Part shown: piece by piece, positions 1-6,946 of the stretch
Numbering within the stretch: position 1 is the first letter of the stretch
Layout of the letters: each line of letters starts with the position of its first letter
Assembly: GCF_016595245.1 (NCBI RefSeq)
Contig: NZ_JAENHM010000035.1
Coordinates: 1 to 32,353 of the forward strand
Source: Azospirillum endophyticum
GTDB lineage: Bacteria > Pseudomonadota > Alphaproteobacteria > Azospirillales > Azospirillaceae
DNA: 32,353 nt
Direction: 5' to 3'
Program-made: the position numbers and the translations under genes
The notes under the pieces: model-generated
What the model was told of the DNA's origin: nothing
Seen by the model: the letters and a program-made list of their open reading frames with translations, nothing else
Databases searched by the model: none

Positions 1-225
1 AGCGTTTTCCTCACCCCGAGGCAACCTGCCGCACGTCCACAGAGATATGTTGATACGTTAGGCGAAGTGGGGAGAGTACGGACAGTTGGTTTGACGGAAG
101 CACACCATTCAAATCTTGTGCCTTCAAAAGAGGGCTGTGTTCATGGATGGAATAGAACCTCTGATGCAGGAATTTTACACCACTTGGAATTGTTTGATTT
201 TGAATTTCTACAGGAGTTTTACTAG
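1..225 (+). CDS. 3' end of an unidentified gene (partial)
   Basis: The first frame is open from the window edge to a TAG at 223-225, giving the last 74 residues of a protein whose beginning lies outside the window. The tail is aromatic and acidic (HHLELFDFEFLQEFY). I recognise no family. The stretch is clearly richer in A and T than the GC-rich remainder, which fits acquired DNA, but an open frame of this length can arise by chance. It stops three bases before the end of the transposase remnant on the other strand. It is either the C-terminus of an accessory gene or a chance frame. Confidence 0.35.
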   Translation, partial: SVFLTPRQPAARPQRYVDTLGEVGRVRTVGLTEAHHSNLVPSKEGCVHGWNRTSDAGILHHLELFDFEFLQEFY

Positions 226-227
226 AA

Positions 228-845
228 TTACAGTTGCAGCTTTTGCCTGATGTGAGCGTCCTTTGTGACAGTTTGGTGGCATCGTCTCCATACAGACCAT
301 GCGATCACGCAGGCAGGTTCGATGTGGCGCTGGGCCAGACGGTTGGCGACACGCCGGATCTCCTGCATCGACCATCGGACCATGGCGGGGTTTCTTTGCG
401 CATCGTTTTTTGGGGGCGGAGACCGTCTCCGCCCTGTGGCGGATCACGGCGAGCAAGGCAAAGGCGAGCATGACCAGCGAGATGTGGCGGTGCCAGCTCC
501 GGGGCTCGTGATGGTCCAACCCAAGTTCATTCTTCGCCGTCTCGAAGGCATCCTCGATCGCCCAGCGCCGTCCTTCGACCCGGGCCGGCACCGGATCAGC
601 AGGCACCGAGTCCAGATACCCAAACCGGGCGGCGCTCCGAGCTCCTCGGGATCGAGGTCGGCCAACTCCAGGTAGGCCCAATCGAACAGGCGCGGCCCCT
701 TGGTGCCTTCGCCGGCCGGGAGGCGGAGCCAGCCGCCCTCCGGCAAGCTGTTCGCGGTCGTCTCGGCCGTGCCCGCCACCACACGTGTTTGTCCCAGGAA
801 TTGAATTGGGCTGTGTTCGCAACGACGAGCACGTAGCCCTTGGCG
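228..845 (-). pseudogene. IS701-family transposase remnant, frameshifted and 5'-truncated
   Basis: Conserved blocks of the C-terminal half of an IS701-type DDE transposase appear in order but in different frames. They are KGYVLVVANTAQFNSWDK near 845-790, VVAGTAETTANSLPEGGW followed by EGTKGPRLFDWAYLELADLD near 780-620, then VEGRRWAIEDAFETAKNELG and HRHISLVMLAFALLAVIRHR near 585-430. The last block is WSMQEIRRVANRLAQRHIEP with VIAWSVWRRCHQ, ending at a TAA at 228-230. At least three frame changes are needed, about 20 residues are missing before VEGRRWAIED, and the N-terminal half is absent. The family is normally above 400 residues. This is a dead insertion sequence; I found no terminal inverted repeats. 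Confidence 0.82.
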
Positions 846-869
846 GTGCGACAATCCGGCGGAACGAGA

Positions 870-897
870 AAGGGCCGCCCGGTAGGGGGCGGCCCTT
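870..897 (-). terminator. Intrinsic terminator of the small Cys-rich gene
   Basis: A perfect 11-bp inverted repeat (AAGGGCCGCCC at 870-880 with its complement at 887-897) has a 6-base loop. Read on the minus strand it lies seven bases after the stop of the small gene at 904-1119 and is followed by TTCTCGTT, a moderately T-rich tail. It also separates that gene from the transposase remnant. Confidence 0.55.
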
Positions 898-903
898 CCT
901 GTT

Positions 904-1119
904 TCATTCGCTATAGCGGTCGTGAGAGGCCCGCCGGATTTCCTGCATGGTCAACTCCCCATGCCAACGCCGCGGATTACCGCACATCCAGCAGCTACAG
1001 ACTGCCAAGTTGTCAGCGAGTTGCTGGGGTACGTCCTGATCGGGATAGAGCCGCCTCGCGCGTGCCACCATACGCGCCCGATCCTGCCGACGGCGGGCGC
1101 GCGTCATGTCCTTGAACAT
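904..1119 (-). CDS. Small hypothetical protein with CSCxMCGNPR motif
   Basis: The protein has 71 residues, is basic at its start (TRARRRQDRARMVARARRLYP), and carries the block CSCWMCGNPRR followed by an Arg/Glu-rich tail. Closely spaced cysteines in CxCxxC with GNPRR recur in small bacterial proteins often found in phage and mobile regions; I recall this motif from such proteins but know no function for it. The cysteines suggest metal binding, which is inference. I chose the ATG at 1119 because GAGAGG precedes it at four bases; ATG at 1107 and a TTG at 1137 are alternatives. A hairpin terminator follows directly. It sits in the accessory strip downstream of the toxin-antitoxin pair on the same strand. 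Confidence 0.6.
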   Translation of the reverse strand: MFKDMTRARRRQDRARMVARARRLYPDQDVPQQLADNLAVCSCWMCGNPRRWHGELTMQEIRRASHDRYSE

Positions 1120-1138
1120 CATGCCTCTCAAGCACAAC

Positions 1139-1181
1139 GCCCCGGTGCGCCCTGCCCAACGGCGGGCAGCGCTGCCGGGGC
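1139..1181 (-). other. Two-stem hairpin between toxin and small gene
   Basis: Nested complementary arms are present: GCCCCGG (1139-1145) with CCGGGGC (1175-1181), and inside them CTGCCC (1152-1157) with GGGCAG (1164-1169). It lies between the toxin gene and the small gene on the minus strand. There is no run of T after it on either side, so it is not a clear terminator. It could be an mRNA-processing or stability structure. Confidence 0.3.
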
Positions 1182-1246
1182 TATGTTGGCTTGATCGGCG
1201 GGTGGTGTGAGTGGAGAGGCATGGAGTTATCCTAATCCGTCGTGGC

Positions 1247-1774
1247 TCAGCGGCCCATCGCCTTTTCCAGGTCGTCGAGCGTCACCATCAGCGTGAGAGG
1301 AACGACGGGCGACGGCGTGAAGCCGTGCCTTTGGTAGAACGCCTTGGCCGTGTCGTCCTTGGCGTGAACCAGCATGGCGCGTGTCCCAGCCAGTTCCGCC
1401 GCCTTCAGCGCCTTGCGCACCGCGTCCCGCAGCAGGGCCGAACCGAGGCCCTTGCCGGACCAGTGCCGGTCCACCGCCAGCCGCCCCAGGACCACGACCG
1501 GCACCGGGTCCGGCATGTTCCGCCGGACCTTTCCGGTGGCTTGTTCATGGAATATGGCGCCCATAGCAAGGCAGTAATAGGCAATGACGGTGTTCCCCTG
1601 GCAGACCACGAACACACGCGATCCGCCGGAGACGTGGCTCTTTAGCGCCCGTTTCCGAAGCCAGTCATTCAGGACCGGAACACCGGAATCGAACCGGCCC
1701 AGATCGTGGGCTTCGGTCAAGGGAGTCGGGCCGGTGATGGTGGCTTCAGGCCCAGGCGGCGTCACTTCTCCCAC
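1247..1774 (-). CDS. tacT: GNAT-family toxin, TacT-like
   Basis: This 175-residue Gcn5-type acetyltransferase is the toxin of a type II pair. Characterised TacT/AtaT-type toxins acetylate the amino group of aminoacyl-tRNA and stop translation; that activity is inferred here. Visible features are the N-terminal LTEAHDLGRFDSGVPVLNDW typical of this subgroup, a beta strand VVVLGRLAVD leading into the acetyl-CoA loop HWSGKGLGSALL, and AKAFYQRHGF with the conserved tyrosine near the C-terminus. The start is a GTG at 1774, preceded by GGGAAAG. A GTG at 1765 would give a 4-base overlap instead. It overlaps the end of the antitoxin gene by 13 bases, so the two are translationally coupled and share the upstream operator. 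Confidence 0.87.
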   Translation of the reverse strand: MGEVTPPGPEATITGPTPLTEAHDLGRFDSGVPVLNDWLRKRALKSHVSGGSRVFVVCQGNTVIAYYCLAMGAIFHEQATGKVRRNMPDPVPVVVLGRLAVDRHWSGKGLGSALLRDAVRKALKAAELAGTRAMLVHAKDDTAKAFYQRHGFTPSPVVPLTLMVTLDDLEKAMGR

Positions 1775-2049
1775 GGGGCTTTCCCGGCCATCAGGGCGCG
1801 GAGCCGGTCGATGTCGCCGACGGGTTCGTCCAGCATCTCCAGAAACCGCTTGTGGCTGGCGTCGTCCAGGTAGAATACCCGCTGGTCCAGCAGGGCGTCC
1901 TCAGCCGCGTGGAAGGCGGCCTCGATGACGAACTCGGTGCGAGTCTTGCCAGCCAGCTTGGCGGCGCGGTCGATCACATCGCGCTTGTTCGGCGGCACCC
2001 GCATGTTGATCGTGACGGATTGCGCGTCCGTATCTTGGTTTCTCAGCAT
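1762..2049 (-). CDS. tacA: DUF1778 antitoxin, TacA-like
   Basis: This 95-residue protein has an N-terminal ribbon-helix-helix DNA-binding part (SVTINMRVPPNKRDVIDRAA, then KTRTEFVIEAAFHAAE). Its C-terminal tail (VFYLDDASHKRFLEMLDEP) would wrap and neutralise the acetyltransferase. This matches the DUF1778/TacA antitoxins that pair with GNAT toxins. The ATG at 2049 has GGAGG eight bases upstream. The toxin gene follows with a 13-base overlap. Antitoxins of this type repress their own operon, and a perfect palindromic pair of sites covers the promoter just upstream. An intact antitoxin next to an intact toxin suggests a working module. Confidence 0.88.
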   Translation of the reverse strand: MLRNQDTDAQSVTINMRVPPNKRDVIDRAAKLAGKTRTEFVIEAAFHAAEDALLDQRVFYLDDASHKRFLEMLDEPVGDIDRLRALMAGKAPWEK

Positions 2050-2095
2050 TCGCCCGGCCTCCAGGCAAGGGAGCCGCTGGTGATCGCGGCCCGGT

Positions 2096-2140
2096 GTGTT
2101 GACACTGCGTATATGGCGTTCGTGTGGACAGTGTCAACAC
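2096..2140 (-). promoter_or_regulatory. tacAT promoter embedded in palindromic operator
   Basis: GTGTTGACACTG (2096-2107) and its exact complement CAGTGTCAACAC (2129-2140) are separated by 21 bases, about two helical turns centre to centre. On the minus strand one arm contains a consensus -35, TTGACA (2137-2132). After an 18-base spacer comes TATACG (2113-2108) as -10, directly against the other arm. A repressor bound to both arms would block RNA polymerase. The expected ligand is the ribbon-helix-helix antitoxin encoded 47 bases downstream. The operator is seen in the sequence; its binding partner is inferred. Confidence 0.7.
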
Positions 2141-2349
2141 GGTGTGGACTCGCAGGGGCTGGAACGCAGCATTATCAATGCATTACCGGAAAACGTGCGT
2201 TCATGTTGTCGATGATGCACTCGTAGCGGCGGCAGGAGGTTCGAAGACATGATGATCGTTCAAGTCGGCAAAATCGATTGGTTAAGGGTTTGAAAAGGAT
2301 TCCCCTGCAGTCGTTGACGCCATGCACCGCCCAAGGTGTCACTGACCGA
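2141..2349. other. Non-coding stretch upstream of prophage-like remnant
   Basis: No convincing gene was found here. The only item is a 14-codon frame at 2249-2293 (MMIVQVGKIDWLRV) with a strong AGGAGG nine bases before its ATG. That may be the leftover start of a decayed gene. The rest shows no repeats, hairpins or tRNA-like features that I can support. Confidence 0.3.
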
Positions 2350-2351
2350 AA

Positions 2352-2377
2352 CCCCGCCGGAGAAATCCGTTGCGGGG
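2352..2377 (+). terminator. Intrinsic terminator-like hairpin before the membrane protein remnant
   Basis: A compound stem on the plus strand consists of CCCCGC (2352-2357) with GCGGGG (2372-2377) enclosing CGGA-GAAA-TCCG (2358-2369), a GAAA tetraloop. A T-rich tail (CTTCGTCGTTTCT) follows. It ends 27 bases before the ATG at 2405 and presumably closed a gene that has since been lost. Confidence 0.5.
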
Positions 2378-2404
2378 CTTCGTCGTTTCTGAATCTTCGC
2401 CACG

Positions 2405-2809
2405 ATGGACACTCTGTCGCTGCCCGACGTTGACGATACGCTCGCCCGCATCGCCATCCTGTCGCCGGCCGCCCAGATCACGGCTTTACTGGTGATCGGC
2501 GGTGTGATGGGCCTTTGGATTTGGTCCCGACATCCACTGCCCGGCCCCGATGCCGCCACGGTGGTGGAGGCCCTGCGGGTCACCGCCCAGGCGTAGGCGG
2601 AGACATCGGCCAGCATGACGGCCATCGTCCAGCAGAACGAACGGATCGCCGAGGATGTGAAGACCGTGGTGTCGGAGGTGCGTAGCTTGACGCAGCTCGT
2701 GATCAAGAGCTTGAAGCAGACGGCCCAATCATGGACCGCAAGCCCCTTTCCCATGTGGGCGCGTTCGGGCGGGCTAGGACTTCTGCGGGTTCGAGCGGAC
2801 ACAGCATAA
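2405..2809 (+). pseudogene. Small membrane protein interrupted by an in-frame TAG
   Basis: Two segments in the same frame are separated by one TAG at 2594-2596. The first (63 residues) has an acidic start, one membrane segment (AAQITALLVIGGVMGLWIW) and a short outer part. The second continues with AETSASMTAIVQQNERIAED and VKTVVSEVRSLTQLVIKS, an amphipathic coiled-coil-like stretch. Read through, they give one protein of about 134 residues with a membrane anchor plus helix, a layout common among prophage accessory proteins. A single CAG to TAG change after the Gln-Ala codons (CAG GCG TAG) would explain the break. The last 20 residues look degraded. Alternatively it is two tiny genes, the second starting at ATG 2615. 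Confidence 0.5.
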
Positions 2810-2874
2810 CAGGCGTAAAAGCCTAAGTGGCTTCGCCTCCAATGTCCAACCCATTGATTTTAAAAGAGGGAGAA

Positions 2875-2950
2875 TGGTGCCCAGGGACGGAGTCGAACCG
2901 CCGACACGGGGATTTTCAGTCCCCTGCTCTACCAACTGAGCTACCTGGGC
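2875..2950 (-). tRNA. tRNA-Phe (anticodon GAA)
   Basis: The minus strand folds into a standard 76-base cloverleaf. The acceptor stem GCCCAGG pairs with CCTGGGC; then follow a D-arm (GCTC...GAGC), an anticodon stem GGGGA/TCCCC around loop CTGAAAA with GAA, and a T-arm GGCGGTTCGACTCCGTC-like. CCA is encoded at 2877-2875. A strong promoter lies upstream at 3009-3037. Its 3' end faces the accessory strip, as expected if an element integrated there. Confidence 0.97.
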
Positions 2951-3008
2951 ATCCGGCGCCGCTTGGTGGGTGACCGTTTCGGTCGGTGCGGCGCGTCGTG
3001 TGGGGCGC

Positions 3009-3037
3009 TTTTTAGAGAGGTTCGGACGGGCTGTCCA
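3009..3037 (-). promoter_or_regulatory. Promoter of tRNA-Phe
   Basis: On the minus strand TGGACA (3037-3032) is followed after exactly 17 bases by TAAAAA (3014-3009), about 59 bases before the tRNA start. The bases just after the -10 are GCGCCCC, a GC-rich discriminator typical of stable RNA promoters under stringent control. It lies between the yacG stop and the tRNA, so the tRNA can be transcribed independently of the operon above. Confidence 0.55.
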
Positions 3038-3067
3038 GAGGAAAATTCAAAAAAATTCAGCCCCCTC

Positions 3068-3313
3068 TCACAGCCCGTCGTCGGGGTCGGATCCGCCCGG
3101 ATTGCCTGGGCTTTCCGGGCCTTCGATGCGGTAGACGCCGCCCAGCCAGCGCGACAGGTCGATGTCGGCGCAGCGCTTGGAACAGAAGGGGCGGGTGGCC
3201 GGTTCGGTCGGCCGGCCGCAGATCGGGCAGTCGGATGCCGCCTTGGCGCCGGCATGGGCCGCGGCATGGGTTTGCGGGCGCTGCGGGGCGCCGGGGGATT
3301 GGGGATCGGACAA
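3068..3313 (-). CDS. yacG: DNA gyrase inhibitor / zinc-binding protein YacG
   Basis: This 81-residue protein has the YacG zinc knuckle: CPICGRP near residue 34 and FCSKRCADIDLSRWLGGVYR after it, supplying four cysteines. In E. coli YacG binds GyrB and blocks DNA binding by gyrase. The TTG at 3313 is chosen because GGAGG stands seven bases upstream; no ATG lies before the knuckle. The Pro/Ala/His-rich N-terminal 30 residues and the acidic tail make it slightly longer than the usual ~65. It is the last gene of the infA-maf-RNase-yacG run. Confidence 0.88.
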   Translation of the reverse strand: MSDPQSPGAPQRPQTHAAAHAGAKAASDCPICGRPTEPATRPFCSKRCADIDLSRWLGGVYRIEGPESPGNPGGSDPDDGL

Positions 3314-3342
3314 GGAAAATCCTCCGTACGGACTGTAGGCGG

Positions 3343-4602
3343 TCAGGGCCGCAGCAGGGCTGCCAGCGGCGTGCCGCGGCGGGCGCGGGTCAGTTCGACC
3401 AAGCCCAGTTTGGACATGCCGTAAACTTGGGTCTGGACCGGGTCGCTTTCCACCGCCTGCGACAGGGCGGCCAGCACGCGCTCGGCGTCGCCGCGGCTGC
3501 GCATGTTGACGAAATCCACCACCACGATGCCGCCGACGTTGCGCAGGCGAAGCTGGCGGGCGATCTCCGCCGCGGCGTCGAGGTTGACCTCCAGCGGGTT
3601 GCCGCGCTCGCCGGCATTGACGTCGACCACCGTCAGCGCCTCCGTCCGCTCGATCACCAGCGAGCCGCCGAGCGGCAGCGGCACCCGGACGTCGAGAAGC
3701 TCGGCGATGGCGCCGTCGAGGTCGCGCAGGTCGAACAGGCGCTGCGACTCCCTGTGGGCGCCCAGCCGCGGCAGCAGGTCGGGGGCGTGGCGGCCGCACC
3801 AGTCGCGCAAGCCCGACAGCAGCAGCCCGTCGCCGATTCTGATCCCGCCGGCCGGGGCCGGGTCGTCGACCAGGATGGCGGCGGGGACGGCGGCGCCCTG
3901 TTCGATCAGGGCGCGGGTCGGGGCATCGGGGCCGGGATGCAGCAGGCGCGGGGCGGCGCCGGCGCGGGCGTCGTCGCGGATGGCGCGCCATTGCAGGTGC
4001 AGCGCCTCCGACTCGGCGGCCAGCAGCTCGTCGGGCATCCGGGCCGCCCCGGCGCGTAGGATCCAGCCGGCGCCGGTGACGAGCTGTTCGATGCGCTGGG
4101 CCAGCGCGGCGCGCTCCGGGCCGGAGCCGAGGCGCTTCGACACCGCGATGTCGCGGCCGAGCGGGGCATGCACCAGGAAACGGCCGGGCAGGGTGATGTC
4201 CATCGTCAGCGACGGACCCTTGGACCCGGTGGCGTCGGCCTTCACCTGCACCAGGACCGGCTGGCCGGTGCGCAGCAGGGCGCCGATCGGCGCCGGCTTG
4301 GCGCCCGGCCGGTTGGAATGGGAATGAGGGCGGGAATGGGGGGCGTCGTCGTCGAGGACGGGGCGGCGCACGTCGGCGGCCGGCAGCAGGCCCGAGAGGC
4401 CGCCACTCAGGCCGTCACCAAGATCGACGAAGGCGCCGTTCAGGCCGGTGGCGATCCGCTCCACCCGGCCGAGGATGACGGCGCCCAGCAGCGACGGGCG
4501 GTCGGCGTGGTCGATGTGCAGGTCGGTCAGGCGGCCGTCGGCCAGCACCGCCGCCCGCGTCAGCGGACCGTCGCGGTCGACCAGCAGCTCGAGCCTGCTC
4601 AT
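3343..4602 (-). CDS. Ribonuclease E/G family protein
   Basis: This 419-residue endoribonuclease belongs to the RNase E/G family, which processes and degrades single-stranded RNA. It opens with an S1-like segment (ILGRVERIATGLNGAFVDLG). It carries the DNase I-like catalytic motifs DVNAGERG and IVVVDFVNM, whose aspartates hold the Mg ion, plus the family block LRLRNVGG. It stops just after ELTRARRGTPLAALLRP. It therefore lacks the CPxC zinc-link and downstream region of E. coli RNase G (about 490 residues) and any RNase E scaffold. Lineages with this arrangement usually keep a separate RNase E elsewhere. The ATG at 4602 overlaps the maf stop (ATGA). A Pro/His-rich insert (residues ~85-100) interrupts the S1 region. 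Confidence 0.9.
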   Translation of the reverse strand: MSRLELLVDRDGPLTRAAVLADGRLTDLHIDHADRPSLLGAVILGRVERIATGLNGAFVDLGDGLSGGLSGLLPAADVRRPVLDDDAPHSRPHSHSNRPGAKPAPIGALLRTGQPVLVQVKADATGSKGPSLTMDITLPGRFLVHAPLGRDIAVSKRLGSGPERAALAQRIEQLVTGAGWILRAGAARMPDELLAAESEALHLQWRAIRDDARAGAAPRLLHPGPDAPTRALIEQGAAVPAAILVDDPAPAGGIRIGDGLLLSGLRDWCGRHAPDLLPRLGAHRESQRLFDLRDLDGAIAELLDVRVPLPLGGSLVIERTEALTVVDVNAGERGNPLEVNLDAAAEIARQLRLRNVGGIVVVDFVNMRSRGDAERVLAALSQAVESDPVQTQVYGMSKLGLVELTRARRGTPLAALLRP

Positions 4603-5234
4603 GGAGCGGAGGGGGAAGGGGGAGCGGGAGGGAAGCCGGCGCCGTGCAGCATGCCGGCGACCTCGTGCAGGGAAAGCCCGACGACGTTGCTGTAGGAGCC
4701 GCCGATCCAGCGCACCAGCGCCCCCGCCCGGCCCTGGATGGCATAGCCGCCGGCCTTGCCCTGCCATTCGCCGGACGCGATGTAGGCGTCGGTTTCCGAC
4801 CGGTCGAGCACCTTGAAGGTGACGTCGGTGCGGACCAACCGGTCGATCCTGCGGTGGCCGCCCCCCTCCTGCTCCGTGCCGGGGACCAGCAGGACGATGC
4901 CGCCAATCACCCGGTGACGCCGGCCGGACAGCAGGGACAGGCAGCGCCGCGCCTCCTCCTCCCGTTCGGCCTTGGGCAGGATGCGGCGGCCGCAGGCGAC
5001 CACGGTGTCGGCGGCGAGAATCCACGAGTCGGGATGGCGCGCGGCGACGCACGACGCCTTCTCCGCCGCCAGACGCAGGGCGTGCTGGGGCGGGAGTTCG
5101 TCGCGCAGCGGCGTTTCGTCGAGATCGGCCGGATCGACCGCGTCGGGCACGATGCCGATCTGGCGCAGCAGGTCGAGCCGGCGGGGCGAGGCCGAAGCCA
5201 GCACCAGCCGGGGCGCCTTGGGCGGGGTCGTCAC
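4599..5234 (-). CDS. maf: Maf-like nucleoside triphosphate pyrophosphatase
   Basis: This 211-residue protein has the Maf signature LVLASASPRRLDLLRQIGI at residues 10-28. It also has the catalytic ILAADTVVACGRRILPKA, SGRRHRVIGG, and the late block GEWQGKAGGYAIQGRAG followed by GSYSNVVGLSL. Maf proteins hydrolyse dTTP, UTP or modified nucleotides to monophosphates and are linked to septum control. Which of the YhdE or YceF substrate classes applies cannot be fixed by eye. The final 15 residues are Pro/Ser/Ala-rich. It starts 25 bases after infA and its stop overlaps the RNase start. Confidence 0.93.
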   Translation of the reverse strand: MTTPPKAPRLVLASASPRRLDLLRQIGIVPDAVDPADLDETPLRDELPPQHALRLAAEKASCVAARHPDSWILAADTVVACGRRILPKAEREEEARRCLSLLSGRRHRVIGGIVLLVPGTEQEGGGHRRIDRLVRTDVTFKVLDRSETDAYIASGEWQGKAGGYAIQGRAGALVRWIGGSYSNVVGLSLHEVAGMLHGAGFPPAPPSPSAP

Positions 5235-5259
5235 GGGGAACCGCGATGCAGCAAGGATG

Positions 5260-5478
5260 CTACTTGAACCGGAAGGTGATGCGGCCCTTGGTCAGGTCGT
5301 ACGGCGTCATTTCCACATTGACGCGGTCGCCCGCCAGGACACGAATCCGGTTCTTACGCATCTTGCCGGAGGTGTGCGCCAGAACCTCGTGATCGTTGTC
5401 GAGCTTCACCCGGAACATCGCGTTCGGAAGCAATTCGACGACGGTCCCGGAAAACTCGATCAGATCTTCCTTTGCCAT
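5260..5478 (-). CDS. infA: Translation initiation factor IF-1
   Basis: The complete 72-residue IF-1 is an OB-fold protein that binds the ribosomal A site during initiation. Clear blocks are [40 protein letters not shown], and [20 protein letters not shown] followed by [15 protein letters not shown] precedes the ATG. A possible promoter (TTGACC about 45 bases upstream of the start codon, with a poorly defined -10) lies in the 168-base gap to the next gene, which otherwise holds only a GC-rich 7-bp hairpin at 5584-5600. Confidence 0.98.
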   Translation of the reverse strand: MAKEDLIEFSGTVVELLPNAMFRVKLDNDHEVLAHTSGKMRKNRIRVLAGDRVNVEMTPYDLTKGRITFRFK

Positions 5479-5646
5479 AGGCCCTTATGTCCGTCCTAAT
5501 AGTTTCGCGGCAATAACTGACCTTCCAAGGCCGCCGGGTCAAGGGGGATTCCCACCGCCGATGCGTTCGGCCGCAGCGGTCCGCGCGGGGCAGCCCCGCG
5601 TTGTGTGGCGAAAATGCCGGCCGGACCTCCCACTGGCCTTGCCGCG

Positions 5647-6834
5647 TCAGACCGACTGATAGGGGTTGAGCGGCGATGTACCGCCTTCTTCCAGGCGGCG
5701 CGGCTGGTCCATCGCCCTGCCGATCGCCGCGAACATCTCGCGCTGGTCGATCTCCATGCGGCGGGTCAGGCGGCCCACCGTTTCCGCCGCGGTCAGGGCG
5801 CGGCCGCTGGACCGGTCGTGGAAAAGATTGTGATTGGCCGCCGCGGCGCTGGGCAACAGGTCGGCGGCGACGGCGCCCGGCGTCGATTCGGCGGCACGAA
5901 TCAGCTTCGCCGCGCCGCCCGACCCCAGAACATAGGCCATGCGGCTTTCCGATTCGCTGGCGCCGCGGCCCAGCCGCTTCTCCAGCGCCTCGCGCCCTTC
6001 GGCCAGATAGCGGGCGGCCATGCCGGCCGACAGGTCGACGTCATGGCGCAGTTCCAGGATCTGGCGGCGGACCGCCGGGTCCATGACGCTCGACACGCCG
6101 TTGCGGACCTGGATCTGCGAGGCGAGATCCCCCTGGCCATAGGCGGCGCCATGGCGGCGGAACAGGTCGAGCCAGGTCGATTCCAGGAACTGGAACGGGC
6201 CGGCGGCAGAGCTGCGGCTGTTCTTGGCGGCGCTGTCCAGCCCGCTTTCCTGGGTGGCCTGGGCCAGGATGGCGGTGAAGCTGTGGCCCGACAGGCCGGC
6301 GACCTGCTGCGAGGCGACCAGCACCCGCGTCGCGGTCGGATCGTCGGAGGTCACCGCCTTCACCGCCTCCGCCACCTTTTTCGAGCTTGGGACAGGGGCT
6401 TGCGCCATACCTTGCGTTACGGCCGGCGCCGCCGGCTTCAGCCCGGGCAGCGGCGCGCGGGGCGGGGCGGCCTCCGCCAGCAGGACCGGCGTCTCCGGCG
6501 TGGCGGGTGGCTTGGCGGCGGGCAACGGCACGGTGGTGCCGTCGGCCAGCCGGATCGGGGTGACCGGCTTGGCGGCGGGCAGGGGAACCTGGGTGCCGTC
6601 GGCGAGCAGGATCGGAGCCGGCGGCTTCGCGGCCGGCAGGGGCGGCGCCTTCTGGCCGTTGGCCATCTGGCTGTTGGCGGGCCGGCCGACCGGCACGGTG
6701 CCGGAGCCCGTCCGGTCGGTCCGGACCAGCGTGTCGCGGAAGGAAGATTCGCCGTTGCCGCCATCGGCCAGCGACGGGGAAGCATCGGGCTTGCGCTCCG
6801 GAACGGGGGCGAGAGGGGGCTGCGCAACCTTCAT
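5647..6834 (-). CDS. Lytic-transglycosylase-like protein with Pro-rich N-terminus
   Basis: This protein has 395 residues. The first 150 are low complexity, with a repeated PLPAAKPxxPIxLADGTxV unit seen about three times. The C-terminal half holds an SLT/lysozyme-like core: FTAILAQATQESGLDSAAKN (candidate catalytic Glu196), SSAAGPFQFLESTWLDLFRR, later MAYVLGSGGAAKLIRA. Such domains cleave the peptidoglycan glycan strand. I see no Sec signal peptide or lipobox, so export is unclear; related proteins may travel through flagellar or other export systems. ATG 6834 is preferred to GTG 6843, with only weak ribosome-binding sequence (GCGAAG). It follows the hybrid kinase gene on the same strand by 112 bases. 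Confidence 0.75.
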   Translation of the reverse strand: MKVAQPPLAPVPERKPDASPSLADGGNGESSFRDTLVRTDRTGSGTVPVGRPANSQMANGQKAPPLPAAKPPAPILLADGTQVPLPAAKPVTPIRLADGTTVPLPAAKPPATPETPVLLAEAAPPRAPLPGLKPAAPAVTQGMAQAPVPSSKKVAEAVKAVTSDDPTATRVLVASQQVAGLSGHSFTAILAQATQESGLDSAAKNSRSSAAGPFQFLESTWLDLFRRHGAAYGQGDLASQIQVRNGVSSVMDPAVRRQILELRHDVDLSAGMAARYLAEGREALEKRLGRGASESESRMAYVLGSGGAAKLIRAAESTPGAVAADLLPSAAAANHNLFHDRSSGRALTAAETVGRLTRRMEIDQREMFAAIGRAMDQPRRLEEGGTSPLNPYQSV

Positions 6835-6946
6835 GGCACACACTTCGCTGCGGACCGGCCGAGCCTGCCGGGAGAAAGGCCCGCCCGTCCACGCATCACG
6901 GGCGTGAGCGTCGCCGGGAGGGTGCGGGCACTATAGCACCGACTCG

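Noticed and set aside
395..420. A-rich slippery stretch in the transposase as a programmed frameshift
   Set aside because: The frame change needed is in the +1 direction, and two other frame changes plus internal deletions exist, so decay is the simpler reading.
2260..2802. 180-codon minus-strand frame across the membrane protein remnant
   Set aside because: The plus-strand frame has a membrane helix and coiled coil and is preceded by a terminator; the minus frame is Ser/Thr/Arg-rich with no recognisable feature.
2810..2874. Direct repeat of the tRNA-Phe 3' end marking an attachment site
   Set aside because: No copy of the tRNA 3' sequence of useful length was found between 1 and 2870; a partner site, if any, lies outside the window.
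5584..5600. GC hairpin after the transglycosylase-like gene as terminator
   Set aside because: The 7-bp stem has no T-rich tail on the minus strand, so it cannot be called a terminator with confidence.
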